Part shown: positions 31,812 to 42,328 of the stretch, one piece after another
How the letters are laid out: each line of letters begins with the position of its first letter
How positions within the stretch are numbered: the first letter of the stretch is position 1
Source of the DNA: Variovorax guangxiensis
GTDB taxonomy: Bacteria; Pseudomonadota; Gammaproteobacteria; Burkholderiales; Burkholderiaceae_C
DNA length: 64,000 nt
Reading direction: 5' to 3'
Assembly: GCF_003952165.1 (NCBI RefSeq)
Contig: NZ_RXFT01000001.1
Location: 1,116,001 to 1,180,000, forward strand
The notes under the pieces: generated by a model
What the model saw: the letters and a program-made list of their open reading frames with translations, nothing else
Told to the model about the DNA's origin: nothing
The model's database searches: none
Made by a program: the position numbers and the translations under genes

Positions 31812-32437
31812 CACGGCGTGGTGCGTCCGGGAGCGCCGGCCGGCGCTGGAGCCGGCCCGGGGCCGGCGGCGCCCGGCGTGATGTTCATGACCGAGCGGTC
31901 GCCGCCGACGAATTCCATCTCGAGCCCCAGCACGTCGCTCGCGCGGCCGCTGATGCGCATGCTGCGCACCTGCGCGGCAAGGCGGCTGTCCAGCGGCGCG
32001 AGGTCGAGCGTCCACTTGGCGGCGGAGCCCGACACGGTGCTGCGGAAGTAGCGTTGCAGCGTGGCGCCGTCGCCCGTCAGCGTGCCGCGCATCGCTTCGA
32101 CCAGGCCGAGCAGCTCGGGCATGCTGTCGAGCGCGAGCGTGCGGTTGCGACCGCCGCGCGAGAGCGTGAGCGTGTTGCCTTCGACCGCCATCGTCTCGAC
32201 GCGCGGCGACAGCGTGCGGCGCACCAGCTTGTCGGGCGCGTCGAAGCTCAGCGTGCCGCTGGCGTCCAGCGGGCCTTCGAGGCCGTGCACGAAGCGCTGC
32301 TCGGTGAAGCGGGCCTCCCCGCTCTTCTGTTTGGCCAGCAGCGTCATCAGTTCGGGCAGGTCGAAGGCCGCCCAGGCCGGCACGGCGCAGAAGGCCAGCG
32401 CGAGCACGAATGCCCTGCAGAGCCGGTCAAGCCGCAT
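31811..32437 (-). CDS. LolA-like outer-membrane lipoprotein carrier protein
   Basis: A 208-residue periplasmic protein: a signal peptide (AFVLALAFCAVPAWA), then a LolA-type beta fold beginning FDLPELMTLLAKQKSGEARFTEQRF, with the recurring FDAPDKLVRRT pattern and a Pro/Ala-rich tail. LolA-like partners of MMPL exporters ferry the hydrophobic product across the periplasm. The ATG at 32437 lies 11 bases inside the acyltransferase frame; an ATG at 32455 is possible. Confidence 0.88.
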   Translation of the reverse strand: MRLDRLCRAFVLALAFCAVPAWAAFDLPELMTLLAKQKSGEARFTEQRFVHGLEGPLDASGTLSFDAPDKLVRRTLSPRVETMAVEGNTLTLSRGGRNRTLALDSMPELLGLVEAMRGTLTGDGATLQRYFRSTVSGSAAKWTLDLAPLDSRLAAQVRSMRISGRASDVLGLEMEFVGGDRSVMNITPGAAGPGPAPAPAGAPGRTTP

Positions 32438-33449
32438 CTTCGAGCCAGAAATCATGGAAATTGAACCAGTTGTAGGGGTACGCACGGCACATCGCCTCCA
32501 GGCGTGCCACGTAGGCTTCGACCGCCGCGCGGATGCGCTGCTCGCGCTCCGCCGGGCTGGCGGCCCGCTCGCCGAAATCGGCCAGCGGATCGAACCGGAC
32601 ATCGTAGCGCGCGCCGCCGCCGTACAGACCCGCCATGAAGAACACCTTGCGGCGCAGCAGCGCGGCCAGGCGGAAGGGACCGTCGTTGAAGACGGCAGGC
32701 TGCCCGAGGAAAGGCAGCACGATGTTGTTGCCGCGCTGGTGCGCGGGCTGCTCCTCGCCGCCGGGCAGCGTGCGGTCGGCCAGCATGCCGCCCATGCCGC
32801 CGCTGTCGAGCCAGTCGCGAAGCTCCAGCATCGAATGCGGCCGGCCCAGCGCGATGACGTGGGGGCGCAGCTCGGGCACCGCGATGGCGTTGAGGATGCC
32901 CGTGATGCGCCGCGCGTTGTCCGGGTACATCAGCATCGCGACGCGCAAGTGGCGCTGGTGCGTCTGCTGCTTGCAGGCGCCCAGCGCCTCGAAGCTGCCG
33001 ACGTGGGCGCCGAGCAGGAAGGCGCCCCGCCCGTTCGCCATCTCGAGGTCGAGCGGCTCGTTGCCCCGGATCTTCACCTGGAACAGGTCCATGCGCCCGC
33101 GCAGGAAATACACGCGGTCGAGCACCGTCGAGGCGAAGGCATGCAGCAGCCGGAAGCCGTCGACCCAACCCGCCTGCGGCCCGATGGCGCGGAACAGGTA
33201 GCGCTTGATGTGCCGGCGCTGCGCCGGTGCGAACAGCAGGAAGTACAGGGCAATGGGCGGCAGCAGCAGCCGCGTGATGTGCCGGCCGAACACCAGCGCC
33301 ATCATCACGATGAAGCGCAGCGCGAGCATGTTGCTGCGCTCCGGCGCGCGTGCCCAGTCGCCGCCCTCGCCACGCTCCCCCTTGGGTTCCGCCTGGCCGG
33401 TGCGGGAAGCCTCGTCCAGGGCGCGCCTCTCGACGTCGGTGTGCTTCAT
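32427..33449 (-). CDS. LpxL/HtrB-like lysophospholipid acyltransferase family protein
   Basis: A 340-residue protein with a membrane-associated N-terminal region (MLALRFIVMMALVFGRHITRLLLPPIALYFLLF, split over residues 41-73). The HxxxxE acyltransferase motif is in AHVGSFEAL, followed by a GGMGGMLADRT and a LPGGEE loop. LpxL-type enzymes move acyl chains onto lipid or sugar acceptors. In aryl-polyene clusters homologues attach the polyene to a lipid anchor, the likely role here. It shares one base with the upstream ligase stop. Confidence 0.9.
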   Translation of the reverse strand: MKHTDVERRALDEASRTGQAEPKGERGEGGDWARAPERSNMLALRFIVMMALVFGRHITRLLLPPIALYFLLFAPAQRRHIKRYLFRAIGPQAGWVDGFRLLHAFASTVLDRVYFLRGRMDLFQVKIRGNEPLDLEMANGRGAFLLGAHVGSFEALGACKQQTHQRHLRVAMLMYPDNARRITGILNAIAVPELRPHVIALGRPHSMLELRDWLDSGGMGGMLADRTLPGGEEQPAHQRGNNIVLPFLGQPAVFNDGPFRLAALLRRKVFFMAGLYGGGARYDVRFDPLADFGERAASPAEREQRIRAAVEAYVARLEAMCRAYPYNWFNFHDFWLEDAA

Positions 33450-35230
33450 CAGCCCGACTCTTGCACGCCGGTCCAGCGGCCGGTGACAGCCACCACGCCG
33501 TCGCAGCGAACGTCGAATCGCACGCCGCGCGAGGCGCCGGCCTCAGGATTCAGTTCGATGGAGAGCACGGCGCCGGGCCGCACGGGCGCGAGGAACTTGG
33601 CCGCGGCCAGCGTGGGATGCCCGCCCAGCCGAGTGACCAGCGCCGGCACGCGGCGGATGGCCTCCATCACCTCGGCCAGCACCAGCGCGCCGGGCAGCAG
33701 CGGCTGGCCCGGAAAATGGCCGGCGAACACGGGGTGATCGGCCGGCACCGCATGGGCCATCTGCACCGGCGTATCGTCTTCCGCGAGCTGCGCCAGCGCG
33801 AATTCGCGCAGTGCCCGCACTGTGAGCTTGCCCGTGCCCTCGCGCGGGAAGGACTTCACCTGCACCACGCGGCGCGGCACGAAAACCGCCTCCAGCCGCT
33901 GGCGCAGCGCGGCGATGATCTCGCCCGCCGACAGCGTGGGCGCGACCACGAAGGCCACCGGCCGCACCACGCCGTCGGCCACCTCGTCGGGCAGCCAGAA
34001 GGCGCCGTCGTCCACGCCGGGGATGCTGTTGAGGTGGAAATTCAGGTGCGCGAGCGAACTGCGCCGGCCCGCCACGTGGATCAGGTCATTGGCGCGGCCG
34101 AAGAGCCGGAAGCGGCGCTCGTCCAGCAGCTCGAGCACGTCGGCCATGGGCGTGGGCTCGGGCATGAAGTCGCCGCTGAAGATGAAGCGCTCGGGCCCGC
34201 CGTCGGCCGAGGGCTCGGCATGCACGCGGATCTCGCCGAAGGTTTCCCAGATCTCGTTGTCGGTGGTGCGGCGCGTGGCGACCTGGCCCGACTCGGTGCT
34301 GCCGTAGATTTCGAGCAGCACGCCGCCCATCGCCTGCTCGGCCTGCTGCGCGAGCTGCGGGGACAGCGGCGCGGTGGCCGACAGGATCAGGTCGACCGGC
34401 GGCAGCTCGATGCCCGAGAGCAGCAGCGTCTTGAGGTGGAACGGCGTGGTCACCAGCGCGCGCGGGCGCGGCACCGAGGCCAGCGTCTTCGCGACGTCGG
34501 CCGGGAAGAATGGCCGGCCGCTCTCGAAGGCCGCGCCGCCCAGCATCGCCAGCAGCACCGACGACTCCAGGCCATAGCTGTGCTGCACCGGCACCGTGGC
34601 GACCAGGGTCAGGCCTTCGAGCGTCGGGCGCTCCAGCACCCGGCACAGGCGCTTGACGGCCACGGCCACGTCGCCCACCAGCGTGCGCCAGGTCTTGGCG
34701 TGCGGCTGGGGGACGCCGGTGGAGCCCGAAGTCAGCAGGCTCGCGGCGTGCATGCCCGCGTCGATGCGCGGCACGTCCACGGGAGCATCATCCGCGGGGC
34801 CGGCCAGTCCTTCGAGCAGCAGGCACTCGATACCCGGCGTCTGAATGTGCGAGGCGTCGGTGTGCGCGAAAAGCGGCGAGCCGTGCGATTCGAGCAGCCG
34901 CGAGATCGTGTCGGGCCGCGCGTCGGGCGGCAGCATGCTCGCACGGCCGCGCACCAGCGCCGCGCCGAGGCTCACCGCGAAGGCATAGCGGTCGCCGCAG
35001 AGATTGACGGCATCGCCCTCCGCGGGGAGCGTGGGAGCGAAGCGGGCCACGTCGGCCAGGAACTGGCGCGCGCTCACGGGAACGCCCGCGCGCCATGCGA
35101 GGGGTGCGTCGGGGTCGCGGTTCGCGAGCAGTGGCAGGAATCGGTTGTCGTCTGTCGTCACGCGGGCGGGGCCTGTGTCGAGGCCTGTTTCATTGGCCGC
35201 CGGGGCTGCTGTCAACCGACGACGTGCCAT
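33449..35230 (-). CDS. AMP-dependent acyl/aryl ligase fused to a FabA/FabZ-type dehydratase
   Basis: A 593-residue two-domain fusion. Residues 1 to about 465 form an ANL-superfamily ligase with LLTSGSTGVPQPHAKT (P-loop), EIYGSTESGQVATR and a late SFPREGTGKLTVRAL carrying the catalytic Lys. Residues about 475-593 form a hotdog domain starting VPADHPVFAGHFPGQPLLPG, the FabZ/FabA dehydratase signature with the active-site His. The pair would load an acyl or aryl starter onto the carrier protein and dehydrate intermediates. The ATG at 35230 lies 41 bases inside the COG4648 gene; a GTG at 35161 is an alternative start. Confidence 0.9.
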   Translation of the reverse strand: MARRRLTAAPAANETGLDTGPARVTTDDNRFLPLLANRDPDAPLAWRAGVPVSARQFLADVARFAPTLPAEGDAVNLCGDRYAFAVSLGAALVRGRASMLPPDARPDTISRLLESHGSPLFAHTDASHIQTPGIECLLLEGLAGPADDAPVDVPRIDAGMHAASLLTSGSTGVPQPHAKTWRTLVGDVAVAVKRLCRVLERPTLEGLTLVATVPVQHSYGLESSVLLAMLGGAAFESGRPFFPADVAKTLASVPRPRALVTTPFHLKTLLLSGIELPPVDLILSATAPLSPQLAQQAEQAMGGVLLEIYGSTESGQVATRRTTDNEIWETFGEIRVHAEPSADGGPERFIFSGDFMPEPTPMADVLELLDERRFRLFGRANDLIHVAGRRSSLAHLNFHLNSIPGVDDGAFWLPDEVADGVVRPVAFVVAPTLSAGEIIAALRQRLEAVFVPRRVVQVKSFPREGTGKLTVRALREFALAQLAEDDTPVQMAHAVPADHPVFAGHFPGQPLLPGALVLAEVMEAIRRVPALVTRLGGHPTLAAAKFLAPVRPGAVLSIELNPEAGASRGVRFDVRCDGVVAVTGRWTGVQESG

Positions 35231-35834
35231 AGAACGCGCGCACCGCGTCCACGAGGCGCGTGCGTTCGAATTCGGGATGCAGCCGGTAGCGCACCAGGTG
35301 CTCGCCCACGAAGAGCAGCGTCACCATCACCGGCGACAGCACGTTGGCGAACAGCGACCAGTCGGAGAACGGCCGTGTCAGGTAGATGATGACCGAGGCC
35401 AGCACCATCACGGCGAAGAAGCCGGTCCAGATGCGCGTGAGCTGCGTGGTGTAGGAAAGCATGTGGCCGCGCAGCGGATGCACGCGCTGCGCGAACTGCG
35501 TGATCAGGGGCAGTCCCTTGCCGCGCAGCGTGGAGCCGAACCAGCCGCACAGCGCGCCGTTGATGGCCACGTGCTGCATCACGTACAGCCGGTTGGGGTC
35601 GCCCGCCTCGCCGAGGAAGACGAGCGAGAAGCCGCCGATGCCCACTGCAGCAGCAATGGCGACGCCCCAGCGGCCGAACCAGCTGCCGGCCAGGCCCATG
35701 GCTGCGAGCCACAGCGGACCGAGCAGCACGACCACCGCCCACGGCTGGGTCGCGTGGAACAGCGTCATCCAGTGGGAGAGGCCGGCATATGCGACCCCCA
35801 CCACCAGCAGGAGCGCTATTCGCCATCGGGACAT
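35190..35834 (-). CDS. COG4648-type membrane protein of aryl-polyene clusters
   Basis: A 214-residue inner-membrane protein with five or six hydrophobic segments and the conserved stretch VMQHVAINGALCGWFGSTL. COG4648 proteins are a near-constant companion of aryl-polyene clusters, but their reaction is unknown. It begins four bases after the acyl carrier protein stop. Confidence 0.85.
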   Translation of the reverse strand: MSRWRIALLLVVGVAYAGLSHWMTLFHATQPWAVVVLLGPLWLAAMGLAGSWFGRWGVAIAAAVGIGGFSLVFLGEAGDPNRLYVMQHVAINGALCGWFGSTLRGKGLPLITQFAQRVHPLRGHMLSYTTQLTRIWTGFFAVMVLASVIIYLTRPFSDWSLFANVLSPVMVTLLFVGEHLVRYRLHPEFERTRLVDAVRAFYGTSSVDSSPGGQ

Positions 35835-35838
35835 GGGA

Positions 35839-36150
35839 TCAGGTGGCTACGCGATGCTGGGCGACGTGAGCCGCGAGCGTGCGCAGCGACTGGAAGATCT
35901 GCTGGTTGCGTTCGTCGTCGGAACGCAGCTGGAAGCCGTAGCGGCGCGAGACTTCGAGCGCCACTTCGAGGATGTCGATGGAGTCGAGGCCGAGACCTTC
36001 GCCGTACAGCGGTTCGGTCGGCACGATGTCCTCGGGAGCGACCTCGAGATTCAGCGCGTTCACGAGCAGCACGGCCAGCTCTTTTTCGATCGGCGACTGT
36101 TCGGAGGCGTCGCCGTTGGCGGGAATGGGGGGCTGGGCAGTCGATGACAA
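35839..36150 (-). CDS. Acyl carrier protein
   Basis: A 103-residue carrier protein with a disordered N-terminus (about 20 residues), then the four-helix fold and the phosphopantetheine attachment Ser in EGLGLDSIDILEV. AGGAGG precedes the ATG. It is the first gene of the ten-gene operon and differs from housekeeping AcpP, fitting a dedicated carrier for the cluster. A second carrier protein, usual in aryl-polyene clusters, is not seen. Confidence 0.93.
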   Translation of the reverse strand: MSSTAQPPIPANGDASEQSPIEKELAVLLVNALNLEVAPEDIVPTEPLYGEGLGLDSIDILEVALEVSRRYGFQLRSDDERNQQIFQSLRTLAAHVAQHRVAT

Positions 36151-36195
36151 AAAAACCTCCTAAAACTTTTTCCTGAACCACCGTGCGGGCCGTGG

Positions 36196-36201
36196 ATTAT
36201 A
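36196..36201 (-). promoter_or_regulatory. Probable -10 element of the ten-gene operon
   Basis: A perfect TATAAT on the minus strand, 46 bases upstream of the carrier protein ATG. No convincing -35 lies at 16-18 bases, so recognition may need an activator. No other internal promoter is needed because all genes overlap or abut. Confidence 0.5.
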
Positions 36202-36250
36202 GGAGTGCCGGTTGATTAGACTGCCCGCTTCCCATACGACGGAGCGCCCC

Positions 36251-37771
36251 ATGGCCGACCCTCTTCTGATCGCACGGCACGACACCATCGAGTGCAACCT
36301 CCTGCCCGGCCTGGCCAACCGCCATGGCCTCATCACCGGCGCCACCGGCACCGGCAAGACCGTCACGCTGCAGACCATCGCGCAGAAGCTTTCCTCCATC
36401 GGTGTGCCGGTGTTCATGGCCGACGTCAAGGGCGACCTGACCGGCATCAGCCAGAAGGGCAGCATCGGCGACAAGCTGGCCGCCACGCTGAAGGAACGCG
36501 GCATCGAGCTGCCCGAGCCCGCCGCCTGCCCTGTCACGCTCTGGGACGTGTTCGGCGAACAGGGCCACCCGGTGCGCGCCACGGTCTCCGACATGGGCCC
36601 GCTGCTGCTGGGCCGCATGCTCGACGTGAACGAAACGCAGGCCGGCGTACTGAACCTGGTGTTCAAGATCGCCGACGACAACGGCCTGCTGCTGCTCGAC
36701 CTGAAGGACCTGCGCGCGATGCTGCAGTACGTGGGCGAGAACGCGAGCCAGTTCACCACCCGGTACGGCAACATCAGCGCCGCCAGCGTGGGCGCCATCC
36801 AGCGCGGGCTGCTGCAGATCGAGACCCAGGGCGGCGACAAATTCTTCGGCGAGCCGATGCTCAACATCGCCGACTTCATGCAGACCGTGGGCGGCAAGGG
36901 CGTGGTCAACGTGCTCGCGGCCGACAAGCTCATGAATTCGCCGCGGCTGTACGCCACCTTCCTGCTGTGGATGCTGTCGGAGCTCTTCGAGCAGCTGCCC
37001 GAGGTCGGCGACCCCGAGCAGCCCAAGCTGGCCTTCTTCTTCGACGAGGCCCACCTGCTGTTCAACGAGGCGCCCAAGGCACTGGTGGAACGGATCGAAC
37101 TGGTCGTGCGGCTGGTGCGCTCCAAGGGCGTGGGCGTGTATTTCGTTACGCAGAACCCGCTGGACATTCCCGACACCGTGCTGGCCCAGCTCGGCAACCG
37201 CGTGCAGCACGCGCTGCGCGCCTTCACCCCGCGCGACCAGAAGGCCGTGAAGGCGGCCGCCAGCACCATGCGCCAGAAGCCGGGCCTGGACATCGAGACC
37301 GCCATCACCGAACTCGCGGTCGGCGAGGCGCTGGTGAGCCTGCTCGACGAAAAGGGCCGCCCCAGCGTGACCGAGCGCGTGTTCGTGCTGCCGCCGGCCA
37401 GCCAGCTCGGCCCGATCACGCCCGAGCAGCGCAAGGCGCTGATCGACGGCTCGCTGGTCGCGGGGATCTACGAGAAGTCAGTGGACCGCGAATCGGCCTA
37501 CGAAAAGCTAAAGGGCCGTGCCGAAAGCGCGCCGGACGCCCCTGCCCCTGCCGCGCCGGGCGCCGCCAAGGGCCCCGCCGAATCCTCGGGTTCGGGCATG
37601 GGCGGCATGCTCAACGACATGCTCTTCGGCACCACCGGCCCGCGCGGCGCCAAGCACGACGGGCTGGTGCAGACCATGGCCAAGTCGGCGGTGCGCACCA
37701 TGGGCACCTCGGTGGGCAAGGAGATCCTGCGCGGCGTGCTGGGCGGGATCTTCGGCAGCAAGAAGCGCTGA
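36251..37771 (+). CDS. HerA/YjgR-type P-loop ATPase (DUF853)
   Basis: A 506-residue cytosolic ATPase. Walker A is [10 protein letters not shown] near residue 35 and Walker [26 protein letters not shown] and the Arg-rich FTPRDQKAV fit the HerA/FtsK-like helicase-type fold. E. coli YjgR is the closest named relative that I recognise. The C-terminus has an Ala/Pro/Gly linker, then a short conserved tail ([18 protein letters not shown]). The ATG at 36251 starts [11 protein letters not shown]. It is divergent from the polyene-like operon. Confidence 0.88.
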   Translation: MADPLLIARHDTIECNLLPGLANRHGLITGATGTGKTVTLQTIAQKLSSIGVPVFMADVKGDLTGISQKGSIGDKLAATLKERGIELPEPAACPVTLWDVFGEQGHPVRATVSDMGPLLLGRMLDVNETQAGVLNLVFKIADDNGLLLLDLKDLRAMLQYVGENASQFTTRYGNISAASVGAIQRGLLQIETQGGDKFFGEPMLNIADFMQTVGGKGVVNVLAADKLMNSPRLYATFLLWMLSELFEQLPEVGDPEQPKLAFFFDEAHLLFNEAPKALVERIELVVRLVRSKGVGVYFVTQNPLDIPDTVLAQLGNRVQHALRAFTPRDQKAVKAAASTMRQKPGLDIETAITELAVGEALVSLLDEKGRPSVTERVFVLPPASQLGPITPEQRKALIDGSLVAGIYEKSVDRESAYEKLKGRAESAPDAPAPAAPGAAKGPAESSGSGMGGMLNDMLFGTTGPRGAKHDGLVQTMAKSAVRTMGTSVGKEILRGVLGGIFGSKKR

Positions 37772-37802
37772 GAGCCCAGGAACCGGCCCGCCTGACTGCT
37801 GC

Positions 37803-38444
37803 CTACCAGCGCAGCAGGCGCGGCCCCAGCAGCGCCCCCACCAGCACGGGCACCGCGATCCCGCTCACGTACCACACGGCGAGGAACGGCGCGGTCAGTT
37901 CCATGCAGTGCAGCGCATAGACCGAGGCTCCCACGCCACCTGCCAGCGCGCCGGCCGCCGCGCCCGCCAGCGCGGGCCGCGTGGGCGCCATGCCCTTGAG
38001 CGCGACAAGGGCGGCCGCGAACACCGGCAGCGCCATCAGCCCGATGCTCGCCGCGCAGATGCGCCACGACTGTCCCATCAGCGCCGGCATGCGATCGTCG
38101 GCCGGCATGGTGAACCAGGCAATCGCCGCCAGAAGCCACACCCCGAGCACCGGCAGCACCGCGCCCATCCAGGCATGCCGGGGCTTCACGCCCGGCCGCG
38201 CGAGCCGTTCGGCGGCCACGAAGCCGGCGGCCGCGATGCACAGCGGAAACAGCACCTTGACCCAGAACATCGGCCAGAACATGGCCTGCACGATGTCGTG
38301 CCGCACGCCGTAGCCGGCGAGCAGGATCGCGAACGAGAACGGAAGCCCCAGCAGCACCGCCAGCCAGATGCGCGAACTGGCGCGCCGGCGCGAGACGGCC
38401 ACCTCGCCGTTGGCCAGCATCGAGACGAGGTCGTCGGTCTTCAT
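37803..38444 (-). CDS. NrsF-type (DUF1109) anti-sigma factor
   Basis: A 213-residue inner-membrane protein with six hydrophobic segments and a short cytoplasmic N-terminus (MKTDDLVSMLANGE), the DUF1109/NrsF architecture. NrsF in Caulobacter holds the ECF factor SigF inactive until metal or oxidative stress. Its ATG overlaps the stop of the ECF sigma gene by four bases, so the pair is made together. Cys residues in the membrane part (PLCIAAAG, WRICAASIG, ALHCMEL) could be sensor positions, as in NrsF. Confidence 0.88.
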   Translation of the reverse strand: MKTDDLVSMLANGEVAVSRRRASSRIWLAVLLGLPFSFAILLAGYGVRHDIVQAMFWPMFWVKVLFPLCIAAAGFVAAERLARPGVKPRHAWMGAVLPVLGVWLLAAIAWFTMPADDRMPALMGQSWRICAASIGLMALPVFAAALVALKGMAPTRPALAGAAAGALAGGVGASVYALHCMELTAPFLAVWYVSGIAVPVLVGALLGPRLLRW

Positions 38445-39031
38445 GCCGCAGCCCCCCAGCCATGTCCGAAGCGGGCGGCCAGCGCCTTCAGCCCCCGGTG
38501 GATGCCGACCTTGACGGCCGATTCCGACATGCCGGTCAGGCTCGCGGTCTCGGCCACCGAGCGGCCCTCGATCTTGACGTGCACGATGGGCAGGCGCTGG
38601 CGCTCGGGCAGGGTCTCGAGCAGGCCACCCAGGTCGCGCTTGGCGTCGCTGGCCTCCTCGGCGGATTCGGCGAACACGGCCAGGTCGTCGTCCAGCGGCT
38701 CATGCAAATCTTCGCGGGCCGACTTGGCGCGCAGCAGATCGATCATCTTGTAGCGCGCGATGGCGTGCACCCAGGCCGTCAGCGGCTGGTCGCTCTGGTA
38801 GGTATGGCGCTGGTTGTGCATGGCGAGCAGGCATTCCTGGACGAGGTCTTCCACTTCATCGGGCCAGCCAAAGAGGCGCTTGCCCAGAAAGGCGCGCAAA
38901 TGCGCGCTGAGCTGCAGCAGGAAGTCGCGGTAGGCCTTCGCGTCGCCGTCGAGGCCGCGGAGGAACAGGCCGCGCAGCGCCGCTTCCACGTCGCCGGGGT
39001 TCTTCCTGCTGCCTACGGTGTTTCGTTCCAT
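38441..39031 (-). CDS. ECF sigma factor, SigF-like
   Basis: A 196-residue sigma factor with region 2 (DEVEDLVQECLLAMHNQRHTYQSD, then AWVHAIARYKMIDLLRA) and region 4 (LPERQRLPIVHVKIEGRSVAETASLTGMSESAVKVGIHRG). It is coupled to the NrsF-type gene. The ATG at 39031 lies between the -35 and -10 of a strong SigF-type promoter and has no ribosome site. If that promoter is used, translation must begin downstream; the GTG at 38989 (residue 15) after AGGAAG is the best candidate and leaves the sigma fold complete. Confidence 0.9.
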   Translation of the reverse strand: MERNTVGSRKNPGDVEAALRGLFLRGLDGDAKAYRDFLLQLSAHLRAFLGKRLFGWPDEVEDLVQECLLAMHNQRHTYQSDQPLTAWVHAIARYKMIDLLRAKSAREDLHEPLDDDLAVFAESAEEASDAKRDLGGLLETLPERQRLPIVHVKIEGRSVAETASLTGMSESAVKVGIHRGLKALAARFGHGWGAAA

Positions 39032-39048
39032 CGGGCTGGCTGGTTACA
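39023..39048 (-). promoter_or_regulatory. SigF-type promoter of the ECF sigma operon
   Basis: On the minus strand GTAACC is followed by exactly 16 bases and CGAA, identical to the GTAACC-N16-CGAA consensus described for Caulobacter SigF. It overlaps the annotated start codon of the sigma gene, implying autoregulation and a start further downstream. Confidence 0.75.
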
Positions 39049-39108
39049 GCCTTGTCGAAAAAGTTCCGGCCGATTGTGCCGGGGCCGGCGGCGCCGGCAG
39101 GGGCTGCT

Positions 39109-39417
39109 TCAGGGTTGCTTCAGGCACTGCTGGATGATCGGGCCGATTCGCGCCCCGACCTTTTCCTGGTCCTGCAGGTCGGCCACGGAGGTGTCCTTCA
39201 TGACGCTGTCGGCCGCGCAGGTGCACAGCTTCCTGCGCTCTTCCTCCGACTTGTTCCCGCGCTCGCCCGCGCTCTTGACGCAGCTGCCGATGAAGCTCTC
39301 CCGGAAACTGGCCCTGAAGGCGGTATCGAAGCCTTCGGAGAAACCCTCCTTGGCCTTGTCACAACCGCTCAGGCCGAGCAGGCCCAGGGCGAGAAATACA
39401 CAGGGAAGCACACGCAT
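39109..39417 (-). CDS. Small Cys-containing lipoprotein
   Basis: A 102-residue lipoprotein: signal ending LGLSGCDK (lipobox Cys), then a helical domain with three further Cys groups (IGSCVKS, KLCTCAA, QQCLKQP) that could form disulfides. The ATG at 39417 follows GGAGGA. Function unknown. It is divergent from the URC1-like gene. Confidence 0.78.
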   Translation of the reverse strand: MRVLPCVFLALGLLGLSGCDKAKEGFSEGFDTAFRASFRESFIGSCVKSAGERGNKSEEERRKLCTCAADSVMKDTSVADLQDQEKVGARIGPIIQQCLKQP

Positions 39418-39503
39418 CGTTCTTTCCTCCATCGCATCCGGTCCATCCGCCGTCCCCGCGCATTGTTCCCCATTCGCGCCGCGGCTCGCGCGTGGCCCGT
39501 TGC

Positions 39504-39532
39504 TTGCAAGCCGCACGCCTGATCGGTACATT
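39504..39532 (+). promoter_or_regulatory. Candidate sigma-70 promoter of the URC operon
   Basis: TTGCAA, 17 bases, TACATT (four of six matches in each element), about 20 bases upstream of the URC1-like ATG, with GAGGG as ribosome site between. Confidence 0.5.
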
Positions 39533-39552
39533 GCATTTTTTGAGGGCCACCA

Positions 39553-40868
<1,316 letters not shown>

Positions 40869-40872
<4 letters not shown>

Positions 40873-42284
40873 GCAAGAACAGCAACAGCAGCAACGACGA
40901 CCCCAACCTGCCGGTCGACGGCTCCGGCAGCCTGCCGCCCGGCGGCGCGGGCGAGGTCGATCCGTCCATCGAATTCAACGCCGACACCGCCCACCCGTCG
41001 GGCGCGGCCACGCTGCTGCGCACCACCGCGGCCATCCGCCAGCGCGCGAACGCCCTGCTGGCGCGCGCGCGGCGCGGCGAATCGCAGTGGTTCCGCATCG
41101 GCGGCGACGACGCGCTCGAGGACGCGGCGCGCACCGTGGCCGAGGTCACGCGCGAGCGCTATCCGTGGGACACCATCCCGTACCACAGCCGCTGGCGCCA
41201 CTTCGAGGCCGGTGGCGTGAACCGGGTCGAGGAACTCGACAGGCTGCTCGGCAAGGTCGACGCACGCCAGCGCGCCAGCGCGCACATCGACCTGGTGCTG
41301 GTGAGCGTGCTGCTCGACGCCGGTGCCGGCGCCGGCTGGCACTACACCGAATCGGCCACCGGCCAGCGCTTCACGCGCTCCGAGGGGCTGGGCGTGGCGA
41401 GCTTCCACGCGTTCACGAGCGGCCTCTTCTCGTCCGACCCCGACCGGCCTTTCCAGGTCGATGCGGCCGGCCTGCGCGGCCTGGTCACCGAGCGGCTGGG
41501 CGACGCCTTCCAGGTGAGCGAGGTCAATCCGCTGGTCGGCCTCGCGGGCCGCGCTGTGCTGCTGCGCCGGCTGGGCGAGGCGATGAGCGAGCAGCCCGAG
41601 ACCTTCGGCGACGAAGGCCGGCCCGCCGGCATGTTCGATGCACTGGTGGCGCCTTTCGGCGCGGCCACGCCACCCACCGCCGAGATCACGGCGCACCAGA
41701 TCCTTTCGCTGCTGCTGGAGACGCTCTCGCGCATCTGGCCGGCGGCCAACGCGGTCGACAGCATCGCGGCCGACGGCAGCGACAGTCCGGGCGGCATCGG
41801 CTCGGGCGACCCGGCGTTGGCGCTCGGCGACTGCTGGCGCCACAGCGCCGTGCGCGGCCCCGGCCTCACCAATGGCTGGATGCCCTTTCACAAGCTCTCG
41901 CAGTGGCTCACGTACTCGCTGCTCGAACCCTTCGAGTGGGCCGGCGTGAAGGTGCGCCATCTCGACGCGCTCACCGCCTTGCCCGAGTACCGCAACGGCG
42001 GCCTGCTGATCGACAGCGGCGTGATCGTGCCGAAGGACCCGACCTTCCTCTCCCGCACCTGGAAGGTGGGCGACGAATTCATCGTCGAATGGCGCGCGCT
42101 CACCGTGGCGCTGCTCGACGAGGTGGCGCCGCGCGTACGCAAGGTGCTCGACCGCACCGAGGAGGAGCTTCCGCTGGCCTGCGTGCTCGAAGGCGGCACC
42201 TGGGCGGCGGGCCGCGCGCTGGCACAGCGCTTGCGTGACGGTGCTCCGCCCCTGCTGATCGAGAGCGACGGCACCGTCTTTTAG
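40869..42284 (+). CDS. URC4/DUF1688 family protein (uracil catabolism)
   Basis: A 471-residue cytosolic protein of the DUF1688 (URC4) family, recognised by [19 protein letters not shown], the [23 protein letters not shown] segment split over two motifs, [15 protein letters not shown] and [16 protein letters not shown]4 is essential for the URC pathway in yeast but its reaction is not established. The start codon overlaps the URC1 stop by four bases (ATGA), and upp follows after 44 bases. Confidence 0.87.
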
Positions 42285-42328
42285 ACTCTCGGGTTCCCTG
42301 TCTTTCAGCAACGCCACAAAGAACTCCA

